From an uncultured Collinsella sp. (GTDB lineage: Bacteria; Actinomycetota; Coriobacteriia; Coriobacteriales; Coriobacteriaceae), in contig CAUFBM010000017.1 of assembly GCA_959023295.1 (NCBI GenBank), positions 1 to 57,441 on the forward strand: a DNA stretch of 57,441 bases. The letters run 5' to 3'. The notes under the pieces were generated by a model. The model made no database searches, was not told the origin of the DNA, and saw only the letters and a program-made list of their open reading frames with translations. The translations under genes were made by a program, and so were the position numbers. Below are positions 25,634 to 34,294 of the stretch, piece after piece; the first letter of the stretch is position 1; every line of letters begins with the position of its first letter.

Positions 25634-27643
25634 TTAGACCAGACGGGCGTTGATCGTCTTGGCGATCTCGGCGGCGTCGGTGGAACCCTTGACGGTGGCA
25701 CGGAAGCCCTCGTCCATAAGCGCCTCGGCGACCTTGGACAGGATCTTGAGGTGCGTGGTGCCGGCCTGGGCACCGGGAATAAGCAGGGCGATAGCCACGT
25801 TGACGGGAGCGCCATCCATGGTGTCCCAACCGGTCACGCCAGAGTCGTCCTTGACGACGATGACGGCGGCATCGGTAATGGCATCGGACTTGGCATGCGG
25901 AATGGCGAAGCCCTCCATCATGCCCGTGGAGCCCTCGGCCTCGCGGGCCAGGAAGGCATTCATCACGGCATCGGCGTCGTCAGCGACACCGGCCTTGACA
26001 GCCTGGTTGGAGACAAAGCTCAGGGCCTCGTCACGAGAAGCGAAGTTCTCGGCGACAAAAACGTTCTCGACCTTCACGAAATCGGCAGCCTCGGCCTTGG
26101 GAGCCTCGACGGCAGCGGCCTTGGGGGCCTCGACCGGCTTAGCGGGAGCGGCAGGAGCGGCCTTCTGGCTCTTCTCGAAGTCATACTTCTTGAAAGCGAC
26201 GAACAGGATGCCACCGACCACAGCGCCGATGAGGATCGCGAGGACCCACAGCGGACCGTTCTCGACAACGGGCAGGACCAGGAAGCCACCGTGGGGCGCC
26301 GGATCGTGAACGTTGAACATAATGGTCAGGATCGAGGCGATGGAGGAACCGAGCATCATGATGGGCATGACGGGCCAGATGTTCTTGGTCATGAACGGAA
26401 TGGCGCCCTCGGTGATGTGGGTGCAACCAAGGATGAGGTTGACGACACCGGCGTCATGATCCTCCTGGCTGAAGTACTTCTTGCCGACGATGACGGCAAA
26501 GGTGGTGATCAGCGGCGGAACGATGCAGGCGGCAGAGACGGCAGCCATGAAGTTGGTGCCGAAGTTGTAGGTGTCGGTGCCGACACCAGCAGCCAGGGCC
26601 TCGGTGAGCATGGCGGTACCGGTGACGTAAGCAGCCTTGTTGACCGGGCCGCCCATGTCAAAGGCGCACATGCAACCAATAGCAAGACCCAGGACAACAG
26701 CGCCAGAGGCAGACAGACCCTTGAGGAAGTCCATCATGGCGGTGTTGATGGCAGCCATGGGGCAGGAGATGCCGAGCATGACCAGACCGACGATAGCAGT
26801 CGAGAACAGCGGGTACAGGAAGATGGCCTTGAGGCCGTCCAGGTTCTTGGGCAGACCGGCAAAGACCTTCTCGAGCAGCAAGATGACATAACCAGCGAGG
26901 AAGCCGCCGACGATGCCGCCGAGGAAGCCGAAGCCCACGCCCGTGCCGCCAGCATCGATCATGTGTGTATCGGCGTTAACGGGCAGGCCCTGGATGGCGA
27001 TCATACCGGCAACAAAGCCGGGAACGAGCGCCGGGCGCTTGCCGATGGACTCGGCGATGTAGGCGGAAAGCACGGGAACCATGAGGTTCATGGCAATGCC
27101 GCCGATGATCTTGAGCATAGCGGCGAAGCTGTTGTAGTCGGCAGCCGTCGAATCGAAGGACGTGATGCCCCACAGGAACGAAACAGCGGTCAGGACACCA
27201 CCGGCAACGACGAAGACCAGCATGTGGCTGACGCCGTTCATGAGGTGCTTATAGATGATGTGGCCGATGGACTCCTTCTCCTCGACCTCATCCTCGACAT
27301 CGGCAGCAGCCGCAACCGTGTCGTCGCCCTTGGCGGCAAGGGCACGATCGATCAGCTTGCCGGCAGCCTCGACGGACAGGGCCTTGGAAACACCAACGGA
27401 AACCATGGGCTTACCGGCGAAACGCTCCGCCTGGACATCCTTATCGGCTGCGACGACGACGGCCTTGGCACCAGCGATCTCACTCTTGGTGAGCTCGTTC
27501 TCGACACCGACCTGGCCATGGGTCTCGACCTTAATGGTCAGACCGCGCTCGGCAGCTGCCTTCTCCAGCGCCTCCTTCGCCATGAAGGTGTGCGCGATAC
27601 CGGTCGGGCAACCGGTGGCGGCGATGATGTCAAACTTAGCCAT
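25634..27643 (-). CDS. PTS fructose-family EII, domain order B-C-A
   Basis: A sugar importer of 669 aa. The N-terminal EIIB carries ATGCPTGIAHT, with the phosphorylated Cys at about 12. The EIIC domain (about 130-470) has eight or more membrane helices. The C-terminal EIIA holds FAIPHAKS, with the active His near 583. An Ala/Pro linker separates C from A. Phosphate flows HPr, A, B, sugar; the product is probably fructose-1-phosphate given the adjacent kinases, although mannose- and mannitol-type relatives exist. A terminator isolates it from ptsH. GAAGGAGG precedes the ATG. The divergent RpiR regulator is the likely controller. A 731-codon antisense frame over it is a shadow. Confidence 0.94.
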   Translation of the reverse strand: MAKFDIIAATGCPTGIAHTFMAKEALEKAAAERGLTIKVETHGQVGVENELTKSEIAGAKAVVVAADKDVQAERFAGKPMVSVGVSKALSVEAAGKLIDRALAAKGDDTVAAAADVEDEVEEKESIGHIIYKHLMNGVSHMLVFVVAGGVLTAVSFLWGITSFDSTAADYNSFAAMLKIIGGIAMNLMVPVLSAYIAESIGKRPALVPGFVAGMIAIQGLPVNADTHMIDAGGTGVGFGFLGGIVGGFLAGYVILLLEKVFAGLPKNLDGLKAIFLYPLFSTAIVGLVMLGISCPMAAINTAMMDFLKGLSASGAVVLGLAIGCMCAFDMGGPVNKAAYVTGTAMLTEALAAGVGTDTYNFGTNFMAAVSAACIVPPLITTFAVIVGKKYFSQEDHDAGVVNLILGCTHITEGAIPFMTKNIWPVMPIMMLGSSIASILTIMFNVHDPAPHGGFLVLPVVENGPLWVLAILIGAVVGGILFVAFKKYDFEKSQKAAPAAPAKPVEAPKAAAVEAPKAEAADFVKVENVFVAENFASRDEALSFVSNQAVKAGVADDADAVMNAFLAREAEGSTGMMEGFAIPHAKSDAITDAAVIVVKDDSGVTGWDTMDGAPVNVAIALLIPGAQAGTTHLKILSKVAEALMDEGFRATVKGSTDAAEIAKTINARLV

Positions 27644-27770
27644 GTGTCCCTCCTTCTTGAGTACAGCGCCCGCGGGCGCTCCCCTACACGCGCTTCAATG
27701 CGCGTTTTTTCACATCTGAAAGATACCAACCCACCGCTTATATGAGAAGCAATACAGCTCATTTCTCCGG

Positions 27771-27785
27771 TGAAAGGTTCTTTCA
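27771..27785. promoter_or_regulatory. Candidate regulator palindrome 1
   Basis: TGAAAGGTTCTTTCA is a perfect 6-6 dyad with a 3-base centre, between the divergent EII and RpiR genes. A further TGAAAG half-site lies at 27802-27807, and ACCGTAAACGGT (27788-27799) adjoins it. Probable operator region; the bound protein is inferred. Confidence 0.5.
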
Positions 27786-27831
27786 TTACCGTAAACGGTC
27801 GATGAAAGTTTACCATCAACTATTGAAACGG

Positions 27832-27867
27832 CAAGGTGTACCTTGTAATTGAAAATGCCCGTATACT
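27832..27867 (+). promoter_or_regulatory. Candidate palindrome 2 and -10 of the RpiR gene
   Basis: CAAGGTGTACCTTG (27832-27845) is a 6-6 dyad lying 16 bases before TATACT (27862-27867), a good -10 for the plus-strand regulator gene. A protein bound to the dyad would cover the -35 region, consistent with autoregulation. Confidence 0.45.
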
Positions 27868-27916
27868 ACGACATTACAAAACAAGTCCGATTTTCATGCC
27901 AGCCAGGAGCCATCCC

Positions 27917-28774
27917 ATGTCCGATAGCAGCAAGAGCGCACTCTCCCTTATTAGTATGCACAGGGGGTACAGCGAGTCCGAGCAACGCATTGTCGACTAT
28001 ATCCTAGAGCACCAGTCCGAGGCCCCGCGTCTGACAGCCGCCCAGCTTTCGCGCGCCGCTGCAACCTCCGAAGCAACCGTCTCGCGCTTCTGCCGCAAAC
28101 TGGGTTTTGGCAGTTTTCGCAGTTTCCAGTTTTCACTAGCGCGCGATCTGGAAAGCCAGCGCAATGAAGGCCTCACCGACGAGGTCTCGCTCGACAATAT
28201 GGAGCAGAGCCTCAAGAACATCCTCGCTGCCAAGGTAAGCGAGCTTAATGCGACTATCGATGGCATTGATCACGACACGCTGACAGCCGTCGTGCACGCG
28301 TTTAAGAACGCAGGGGCTATCGAGTTTGCAGCCGTAGGCAACACCAACGCCGTCGCGCTCGACGCGACGTTTAAGTTTTCGCAGCTGGGCCTTCGCTGTA
28401 TGGCAAGCACCATCAGCGAGACCTCGATTGGTTTTGCGCTTACGCTGCGCCCCGGAGATGTCATCGTGCTGATCTCGAACTCCGGCAAGTCGCGTCGACT
28501 GAATCGCATGGCAAAAGCGGCTCGCGGCTGTGGCGCCATCGTTGTCGTCATCAGCAGCGACAGCAAGTCCCCGCTTGCTCGCCTGGCCGACTACACCTTT
28601 AATACTGTGAACCACGAGGCACTGCTCACCACGGGCGACTTTGCGTTCTCCAAGATGAGTGCCACGATGATAATCGAGGTTATCTACAACTTCCTGCTGC
28701 CCGAGATTGAAGACGCCCGCGAGCATATCAGCTACTACGAGGAGCTCATCCAGCCGGATAAGGTCGTGGAGTAG
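27917..28774 (+). CDS. RpiR/MurR-family regulator with SIS domain
   Basis: A sugar-phosphate-responsive regulator of 285 aa. The N-terminal HTH_6 domain (about 1-80) shows TAAQLSRAAATSEATVSRFCRKLGF; the SIS domain (about 115-250) contains ISNSGKSRR, the phosphosugar-binding loop. I chose the ATG at 27917 (CAGGAG seven bases upstream) over an in-frame start at 27836. It is divergent from the PTS EII and faces the two candidate palindromes, so it most likely controls fructose uptake in response to a phosphorylated ketose. No other RpiR-type gene is in the window. Confidence 0.92.
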   Translation: MSDSSKSALSLISMHRGYSESEQRIVDYILEHQSEAPRLTAAQLSRAAATSEATVSRFCRKLGFGSFRSFQFSLARDLESQRNEGLTDEVSLDNMEQSLKNILAAKVSELNATIDGIDHDTLTAVVHAFKNAGAIEFAAVGNTNAVALDATFKFSQLGLRCMASTISETSIGFALTLRPGDVIVLISNSGKSRRLNRMAKAARGCGAIVVVISSDSKSPLARLADYTFNTVNHEALLTTGDFAFSKMSATMIIEVIYNFLLPEIEDAREHISYYEELIQPDKVVE

Positions 28775-28807
28775 GTTTTATCAGGGGACGTTATGTACCG
28801 TTCCGAT

Positions 28808-28959
28808 AAAACTATGCCGGTTTACTACGATGAAATCGAAATATGCGACCACATCGTGTTTTAAAAGAAAACCGCAGGGGTTCTACCTGCGGTTTTCTTT
28901 TTACAATTTTAGCTGTGCTCGAGCTACGCCGATTCATCGTAGTAAACCGGCATAGTTTT
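28808..28959. repeat. Nested palindrome: 27-base outer arms and terminator-like inner hairpin
   Basis: Outer arms 28808-28834 and 28933-28959 are perfect reverse complements containing ATGCCGGTTTACTACGATGA. The inner hairpin AAAAGAAAACCGCAGG (28863-28878) and its complement (28886-28901) has A- and T-runs on both sides, so it can terminate transcription in both directions between the convergent rpiR-like and recN genes. Arms and the inner CTACCTGCGGTTTT are related to the decayed element at 140-295. Confidence 0.9.
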
Positions 28960-29036
28960 TGACGGTCGGGCAAAACAAGCAAGTGGCGGTGCAACAATTG
29001 CTGATATTTTGTCCCCGCCAACACTGTCAGCTCGTT

Positions 29037-30665
29037 CTAACCTCGAGCCTCTTCCAACATCTGCTTGGCATGTGCCAGGCTTGCCTCAGATTGATCGCCA
29101 CTCAGCATACGGGCGATCTCTGCGATGCGGGCGTCCCCGGCCACCTCATCCAGATGCGTCTGGGGAACGTCGCCGGGCTCTTTGCTCACCACGTAGTGTT
29201 TGTCAGCCATGACGGCGACCTGCGCCAGGTGGGTTACGACAATCACCTGATGCGTAGCGGCGAGATCTGCCAGCACGCTCGCGAGGGCACGTGCTGTAGA
29301 GCCGCCGACACCGGCATCGACCTCGTCGAACACCAGCGTATCCACGCCGTCCGCGTTACCGAGAACGACCTTGCTCGCCAGCATGACGCGGCTCAGCTCG
29401 CCGCCCGACGCAATGCGGCGCAGGGGGCGCGGCGTCAATCCGGCACCACTGCGATACAAAAGCTCATAGCTCGAAGGCCCCGCCAGCGTCCATTCGGCAC
29501 GCGGAAGATCGCGCGACTCCCAAACGAGCTCGGCGTCGCCCATCTCCAGGCGCGCCATCTGACGGCCAACCTCGTGGCAAAAGCGAGGGGCTGCGGTATT
29601 CCGCACGCGTTTAAGCGCCTTGGCAGCAGCAAAAAGCTCGCGTTCGGCACACCCGAGCGCCTCGCGAGCCTTCTTGATCCGCTCATCACCATCATCGACC
29701 AGCGACAACAGCTCTTGTGAGCGGTCGCGCATGGCAAAGACATCGTCCATGGTGGGCCCCCACTGACGCAGTAGGCCCTTAAGATCGGAATAGCGCTCGC
29801 GCATACGAGCCAGCTCGCGCGGATCGAAGGCGACCCCATCGCGATAGGTGCGCAGCTCGTTGGCACAATCCTCAAGCGAGATGCAGGCATCCGAAAGCGC
29901 ATCGGCGATATCACCCAGCTTGCGGTCGACAGTCGCCATGCGGGAAAGCTCCGCCACGGCACTGTTCAGGGCATCGAGCGCTCCCCCTTCGGCAGCAAGC
30001 GATGCATGGGCATCATTGGCCGTGGCCACCAGCACCTCGGCATGCTCGGAGCGCGGCAGCAGCTCCTCGAGCTCCTCATACTCGCCCGGTTTGGGGTCGA
30101 CCTCGGCGATGCGCTCCAGGGCGAAGCGCGCCTCCTCGACGCGACTCCCCTGCGCACGCGAGGCCTCTTCGACGCGACGGACCTCCTTGGCAGCCGCACG
30201 CGATGCCTTAAAGCAAGCACGGCAGTGCTCGAGCGCCTCGAGTGCCGGGCGTCCTGCCCAGGCATCGACCATGGCAACATGATGCGCCGGGTCGAGCAGG
30301 CGCTGGTGCTCGTGCTGACCGCAAAGATCCATCATCACGCCGACGCGCTCCGAAAGTTCGCGCACGCTGGCGATGCGGCCGTCAATTTTTACGCGGCTGC
30401 GGCCCTCGGCAGAAAGGCTGCGCTGCACGGTGAAGCCCTCCGTGTCGTGCGGGCCATCAAACAGGCGCGCCTCGACGCTGGCAAGCGCCTCGCCCTCGCG
30501 CACCGTCGACGAATCCGCGCGCTCGCCCAAAATGAGCTTGAGTGCCGAGAGCAGCGCGGTCTTACCGGCGCCGGTTTCTCCAGTCAGAACCGTTAGACCC
30601 GTGCTCGGAACCAACGTCGCCTCGCGAATGAGTGCAATGTTGGAAACCTGCAGCTCATCGATCAT
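29037..30665 (-). CDS. recN: DNA repair protein RecN
   Basis: An SMC-like ATPase of 542 aa that acts at double-strand breaks. Walker A is GETGAGKT (29-36) near the N-terminus; the C-terminal half carries the LASGGELSR-type signature and Walker B LVFDEVDAGVGG. A helical coiled-coil region lies between them (about 150-380), shorter than in true SMC proteins. Its start overlaps the end of nadK by 11 bases. It is the last gene of the long alaS-recN series and ends at the bidirectional terminator in 28861-28903. Confidence 0.96.
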   Translation of the reverse strand: MIDELQVSNIALIREATLVPSTGLTVLTGETGAGKTALLSALKLILGERADSSTVREGEALASVEARLFDGPHDTEGFTVQRSLSAEGRSRVKIDGRIASVRELSERVGVMMDLCGQHEHQRLLDPAHHVAMVDAWAGRPALEALEHCRACFKASRAAAKEVRRVEEASRAQGSRVEEARFALERIAEVDPKPGEYEELEELLPRSEHAEVLVATANDAHASLAAEGGALDALNSAVAELSRMATVDRKLGDIADALSDACISLEDCANELRTYRDGVAFDPRELARMRERYSDLKGLLRQWGPTMDDVFAMRDRSQELLSLVDDGDERIKKAREALGCAERELFAAAKALKRVRNTAAPRFCHEVGRQMARLEMGDAELVWESRDLPRAEWTLAGPSSYELLYRSGAGLTPRPLRRIASGGELSRVMLASKVVLGNADGVDTLVFDEVDAGVGGSTARALASVLADLAATHQVIVVTHLAQVAVMADKHYVVSKEPGDVPQTHLDEVAGDARIAEIARMLSGDQSEASLAHAKQMLEEARG

Positions 30666-31515
30666 GACGCACTCCGTAGAACACGCGGCTCACCGAGTTA
30701 TAGAAGCTCTCGGGGCCGTAATCCAGCAGCAGCACATCGCCGGGACCACGGCGCACAGCCACGCTCTCGACCGTGCCATCGCAGGTAATAAACTGCCCGT
30801 CGATGGCGATCGCCGGCACGCTCGGGCGGTCATCGGACATAAAGATCTCCACTACATCGCTCGGCGAAGTCAAAAAGGCGCGAGCCTGAATGGTATGCGG
30901 GGCGATGGGCACACAGACCATGCCCGTGTAATCGGGGCTAACGATGGGGCCGCCGGCGGAAAGCGCGTAACCGGTGGAGCCGGTCGCCGTCGAAACGACG
31001 ACGCCGTCACCGCGCAGGCGGTCGATATGATGGCCGGATACCGTGATGTCGAATTCGACCATATCGGACAGGGGCCCGCGCGTAAGCGCCATATCGTTGA
31101 GGGCAAACGTGCGCACGACATCCTTCGTGCCGTCTTCGCGAACCGAAACGATATCGGCGGCGATGGTGGCACGGCGGCTCACATGGAGCTCGCCGGACAG
31201 GGCATCGCTCACGACCTGCAAAATGTCGCGCTCCTCGGGGCTCGCGGCCGTCAAAAAACCCAAATGACCATAGGAAAGACCCAAAATGGGAATCTCACGG
31301 TAGTTGAGGATGCGGGCGGCGCGCAGCAGTGTACCGTCGCCACCGAGCGTAATGACCAGGTCGGCATCGTCAACATCGGGCGCGCTCTGGATCTTGGAAC
31401 GCTGGTCGGCAGCCCATGCGACCTCGTAGCCCTGGCGCGAAAGCCAAAGCTCGAGCATCAGGCCGCTCTCGACCGCTTCTTGCTTGTAGAAATTGGGAAC
31501 CAGAAAGACCTTCAT
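30655..31515 (-). CDS. nadK: NAD kinase
   Basis: Makes NADP from NAD and ATP or polyphosphate. The 286 aa chain has the nucleotide motif LGGDGTLL at about 57-64 and STATGSTGYALSAGGP near residue 175, both diagnostic. The start overlaps the tlyA stop by four bases (ATGA) and the end overlaps recN, so three genes are translationally coupled. The tlyA-nadK-recN order is a common bacterial arrangement. Confidence 0.97.
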   Translation of the reverse strand: MKVFLVPNFYKQEAVESGLMLELWLSRQGYEVAWAADQRSKIQSAPDVDDADLVITLGGDGTLLRAARILNYREIPILGLSYGHLGFLTAASPEERDILQVVSDALSGELHVSRRATIAADIVSVREDGTKDVVRTFALNDMALTRGPLSDMVEFDITVSGHHIDRLRGDGVVVSTATGSTGYALSAGGPIVSPDYTGMVCVPIAPHTIQARAFLTSPSDVVEIFMSDDRPSVPAIAIDGQFITCDGTVESVAVRRGPGDVLLLDYGPESFYNSVSRVFYGVRHDR

Positions 31516-32315
31516 AGCGTTGCAGCTTTCTCGCTCAAAACCGATACCTGGGAATGCAGCTCATCGTCGGTGCATTCGCCGGGGGCAAACCTCGTGCCGT
31601 ACAGGAAAAACTCAACGTTTCCTTTGGCGCCATGGATGGGCGACACGCACACGTCGCGCGGGAACAGGTCCTTGGCGGCAAAGAGTTCAATCGCCGCCAC
31701 GAGCGTATCGCGGCGGACGGCGGGGTCGGTCACGATGCCGCCCTCGCCCACCAGCGCAGCCGGCGCCTCAAACTGCGGCTTTACGAGCGTGCAGAACGAA
31801 CCCGAAGGCTTCAGGCACGCCAGCACGGCGTCGATGATATTCGCGATACTCGTAAACGACACATCGCACACGGCCAGGTCGACAGCGCCGCCGTAGCCGA
31901 GCTCGGGCAACTGCGTCACATTGGTGCGTTCATGGAGCGTCACGCGATCGTCCTGGCGCAGTGACCAATCAAACTGGGCGCGACCCACATCGACCGAAAC
32001 AACCGTGGCGGCGCCACGCTTGAGCAGGCAATCGGTAAAGCCGCCCGTGGAGCAGCCCACATCGAGGCAAGCAAGGTCCGTCGGATCAATCCCAAACGCA
32101 TCGAGCGCGCCCTCGAGCTTGAGCCCGCCGCGCCCCACGTAGGGAATACGACCCTTCACGTGCAACGGCAGGCCGGGCGTCACCTTAAGACCCGGCGAGG
32201 TCAAACGCTCGCCGCCGCTCGAGACCAAGCCGGCCATAAGAGTGCGAAGGGCATCCGCGCGATCGGCGCAGATGCCCTGTGAAATCAGTTCGTCATCAAG
32301 ACGCACACGTTTCAT
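31512..32315 (-). CDS. tlyA: TlyA-family rRNA 2'-O-methyltransferase
   Basis: A cytosolic enzyme of 267 aa. The N-terminal S4 RNA-binding domain (about 1-60, MKRVRLDDELISQGI) is followed by an FtsJ-type Rossmann domain with SAM motif LDVGCSTGGFTDCLL near residue 85. The family methylates ribose in 16S and 23S rRNA and influences capreomycin sensitivity in mycobacteria; hemolysin activity has also been claimed for it. The start is uncertain: ATG 32315 fits the family, while ATG 32324 forms TGATG with the xseB stop. Confidence 0.93.
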   Translation of the reverse strand: MKRVRLDDELISQGICADRADALRTLMAGLVSSGGERLTSPGLKVTPGLPLHVKGRIPYVGRGGLKLEGALDAFGIDPTDLACLDVGCSTGGFTDCLLKRGAATVVSVDVGRAQFDWSLRQDDRVTLHERTNVTQLPELGYGGAVDLAVCDVSFTSIANIIDAVLACLKPSGSFCTLVKPQFEAPAALVGEGGIVTDPAVRRDTLVAAIELFAAKDLFPRDVCVSPIHGAKGNVEFFLYGTRFAPGECTDDELHSQVSVLSEKAATL

Positions 32316-32323
32316 GAATGCCA

Positions 32324-32590
32324 TCAACCATTCGTATCCGGAGACGCGGCCTGGCTATCCTTGGATTCGTTTGCCGCATCCTCATCGTATTCCTGCTCAA
32401 GCTTATCGGCCTCACGAGGCGTCAGCTCAAACTTATCGACCATGTCGACCGCACGGGAGCCCAGCTCGATCGCCTCGTCGAACAGATCGAGCGAACGCTC
32501 CAGGGACGTATCCTTGGAGCGAACGGTCGCGATAATCTGGTCCAAGCGGTCCGAGATCTCGTCGAAGTTGCGGACGGAACCCTCTGGCAT
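32324..32590 (-). CDS. xseB: Exodeoxyribonuclease VII small subunit
   Basis: The small helical subunit of exonuclease VII, 88 aa; several copies bind the XseA large subunit and extend its coiled coil. The hairpin pattern DQIIATVRSKDTSLERSLDLFDEAIELG is typical of the family. The last 20 residues are acidic and disordered. In many bacteria xseA sits immediately upstream; here the upstream gene is nusB, two bases away, and xseA is absent from the window. The ribosome site GAGGAG lies in the end of nusB. Confidence 0.9.
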   Translation of the reverse strand: MPEGSVRNFDEISDRLDQIIATVRSKDTSLERSLDLFDEAIELGSRAVDMVDKFELTPREADKLEQEYDEDAANESKDSQAASPDTNG

Positions 32591-32592
32591 GG

Positions 32593-33180
32593 CTACTCCT
32601 CGATGGAGTCGGCCTCGACGGCCCCAGCAGCGTCCGCATCCTCGCCAAGTACACCGGCGGCAGCCTGAGCGGCAGCGACCTTGGCGGCAGCCTCGGCGGC
32701 CTGGGCCTCCTCGCGGGCACGGTCCTCGGCCAGTAGCTCCTGATAGAGGTCCTCGCCCGGCAGCTCCTCGCTACGAGCGATCTTGCCCAGCACGCCGTTG
32801 ACAAACGACGCGGACTGGTCGGTGCCATAGGCCTTGGCAAGCTCGACCGCCTCGTTGATCACGATGGCGTCCGAGACCTCCTCGTCGGTGAGGAAGCGCA
32901 TCTCATAGACGGCGATACGCAGCAGATTGCGGTCGGCACCGGGCATGCGCATAAGATCCCAGTTCTTGGCGACGGAGCGCAGGGCGCAGTCGATGCGGTC
33001 AATGTGCTCGTAGGCACCGCGGCACAGCTCCAGCGCATAGGGGTCGAGGGGACCCTTCGAGATCAGGAAATCGCCCTCGAGGACGCGCTCGAGCGGGCTG
33101 TCCGTGGCCTCGGCCTGAAACAGCAGCTGAAGCGCCTGACTGCGGGCAAGCGTACGCCCGCGATAAACCTTAAGGCTCAA
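32593..33180 (-). CDS. nusB: Transcription antitermination factor NusB
   Basis: An RNA-binding partner of NusE in rRNA antitermination complexes, 195 aa. The all-helical NusB fold covers about residues 1-145, with RSQALQLLFQAEATD near the N-terminus and SASFVNGVLGKIAR near 125. The remaining 50 residues form an Ala- and Glu-rich tail not found in most NusB proteins. It is packed between the Asp23-like gene (3-base gap) and xseB (2-base gap). Confidence 0.93.
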   Translation of the reverse strand: MSLKVYRGRTLARSQALQLLFQAEATDSPLERVLEGDFLISKGPLDPYALELCRGAYEHIDRIDCALRSVAKNWDLMRMPGADRNLLRIAVYEMRFLTDEEVSDAIVINEAVELAKAYGTDQSASFVNGVLGKIARSEELPGEDLYQELLAEDRAREEAQAAEAAAKVAAAQAAAGVLGEDADAAGAVEADSIEE

Positions 33181-33183
33181 AGG

Positions 33184-33546
33184 TTACTCCTTGGGGAAAA
33201 CGAGGCCGTCGATGCAAACGTCAACGCGCTCGACCTCGACGCCCACCTGGGCGTCGATGGCGGCAACCACGGCGGCGCGAACGGCCTCGGCGAGTTTCTT
33301 GAACGGATAGCCAAAGAACACCACGACGCGCACGGTAAGCGCGAGCTTGTCGCCGATGACCTCGGCCTCGACCGCCGGCTCGGAAGCCGGGGCCTTGGAC
33401 GAAAGCATCATGGAGACAAGGTTGGTGGCAAGGTCCTTGACGCCCACGGAGGCGATGCCCTCGACATCCGTGACGGCGCGCGAGACGATGGCGGTCAGAA
33501 CATCGGGCGAAATGCCGATGCCGTCAATCTTGATTTCCTGGGGCAT
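33184..33546 (-). CDS. Asp23/Gls24-family protein
   Basis: A small alpha/beta protein of 120 aa with the DUF322 pattern: ISPDVLTAIVSRAVTDVEGIASVGV near the N-terminus and VVVFFGYPFKKLAEAVR in the middle. Family members are linked to alkaline or envelope stress and can sit at the membrane through partners; this one has no membrane helix. The efp-asp23-nusB order is widely conserved, which suggests a housekeeping role. TAGGAGG precedes the ATG. Confidence 0.9.
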   Translation of the reverse strand: MPQEIKIDGIGISPDVLTAIVSRAVTDVEGIASVGVKDLATNLVSMMLSSKAPASEPAVEAEVIGDKLALTVRVVVFFGYPFKKLAEAVRAAVVAAIDAQVGVEVERVDVCIDGLVFPKE

Positions 33547-33570
33547 GAGTCCTCCTAGAAGAGTTGGTTG

Positions 33571-34134
33571 CTAGACGCGGGAGACGAACTTGCCGTCGCG
33601 GGTGTCAACCTTAATGACCTCGCCCTCGTTGAGGTACATGGGGACCTGGATGACAGCGCCGGTGTCGATGGTGGCCGGCTTGGTGGAACCCTGGACGGTA
33701 TCGCCCTTGAAGCCCGGGTCGGTCTGGACGATGGTGGTCTCGATGAACATCGGCGGGGTCACGCCCATGAGCTCGTCGTCGGCGAAGAGCAGCTGGCAGG
33801 TGTCATTCTCGCGCAGCCACTTGGCGTTCTCGCCCACCATATCCTCGGGAACGGGAACCTGCTCGTAGGACTCGTTATCCATGAAGATGTAGTCGGCGCC
33901 GTCGTTGTAGAGGTACTGGAACTCACGGGTGGTGAGCATGACGCTCTCGAACTTGGTGCCGGCGTTGCAGGTGTTCTCGACGACGCGGCCGCTCTTGATG
34001 TCGCGGGTCTTGTAGCGCACGAAAGCGCCGCCCTTGCCCGGCTTGACGTGCTGGAACTCGACGATGGTGTAGACCTTGTCCTTAATGCGGAGACCGAGGC
34101 CGTTCTTGAAGTCGGCGGTAGAGATAGTAGGCAT
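33571..34134 (-). CDS. efp: Elongation factor P
   Basis: Relieves ribosomes stalled at polyproline stretches. The 187 aa chain has three beta-barrel domains; the loop VKPGKGGAF places a Lys at about 34, the site modified in some bacteria. The end of the chain carries the EFP_C pattern. I take the ATG at 34134 with AAAGG five bases upstream; a longer frame to 34167 lacks one. Its substrates include the Pro-rich tails of MltG and the L,D-transpeptidase in this window, which is inference. Confidence 0.96.
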   Translation of the reverse strand: MPTISTADFKNGLGLRIKDKVYTIVEFQHVKPGKGGAFVRYKTRDIKSGRVVENTCNAGTKFESVMLTTREFQYLYNDGADYIFMDNESYEQVPVPEDMVGENAKWLRENDTCQLLFADDELMGVTPPMFIETTIVQTDPGFKGDTVQGSTKPATIDTGAVIQVPMYLNEGEVIKVDTRDGKFVSRV

Positions 34135-34225
34135 AGCGACCTTTCTTGTTATTGGCGAGACGCACAAACGTCCAAATTACATACGAGCGAAATTATACAC
34201 TTGCAGACGGCGGCTGCGGCGAGCG

Positions 34226-34271
34226 CATAAAAAGAGAACGCGGGACGCCCGAATCGATCCGGACGCCCCGC
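34226..34271 (-). terminator. Terminator after the M24 peptidase
   Basis: Minus-strand GCGGGGCGTCCG and CGGGCGTCCCGC pair with two G-T pairs, followed after a short gap by CTCTTTTTATG. It splits the long gene series between the M24 peptidase and efp. Confidence 0.75.
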
Positions 34272-34294
34272 CTCCAAAAACCCAAATGGATGGT

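Noticed and set aside
25550..27745. 731-codon plus-strand open frame over the PTS EII gene
   Set aside because: It is the antisense shadow of a well-defined EII; its product is a Gly/Asp/His-rich string with no family features and no ribosome site.
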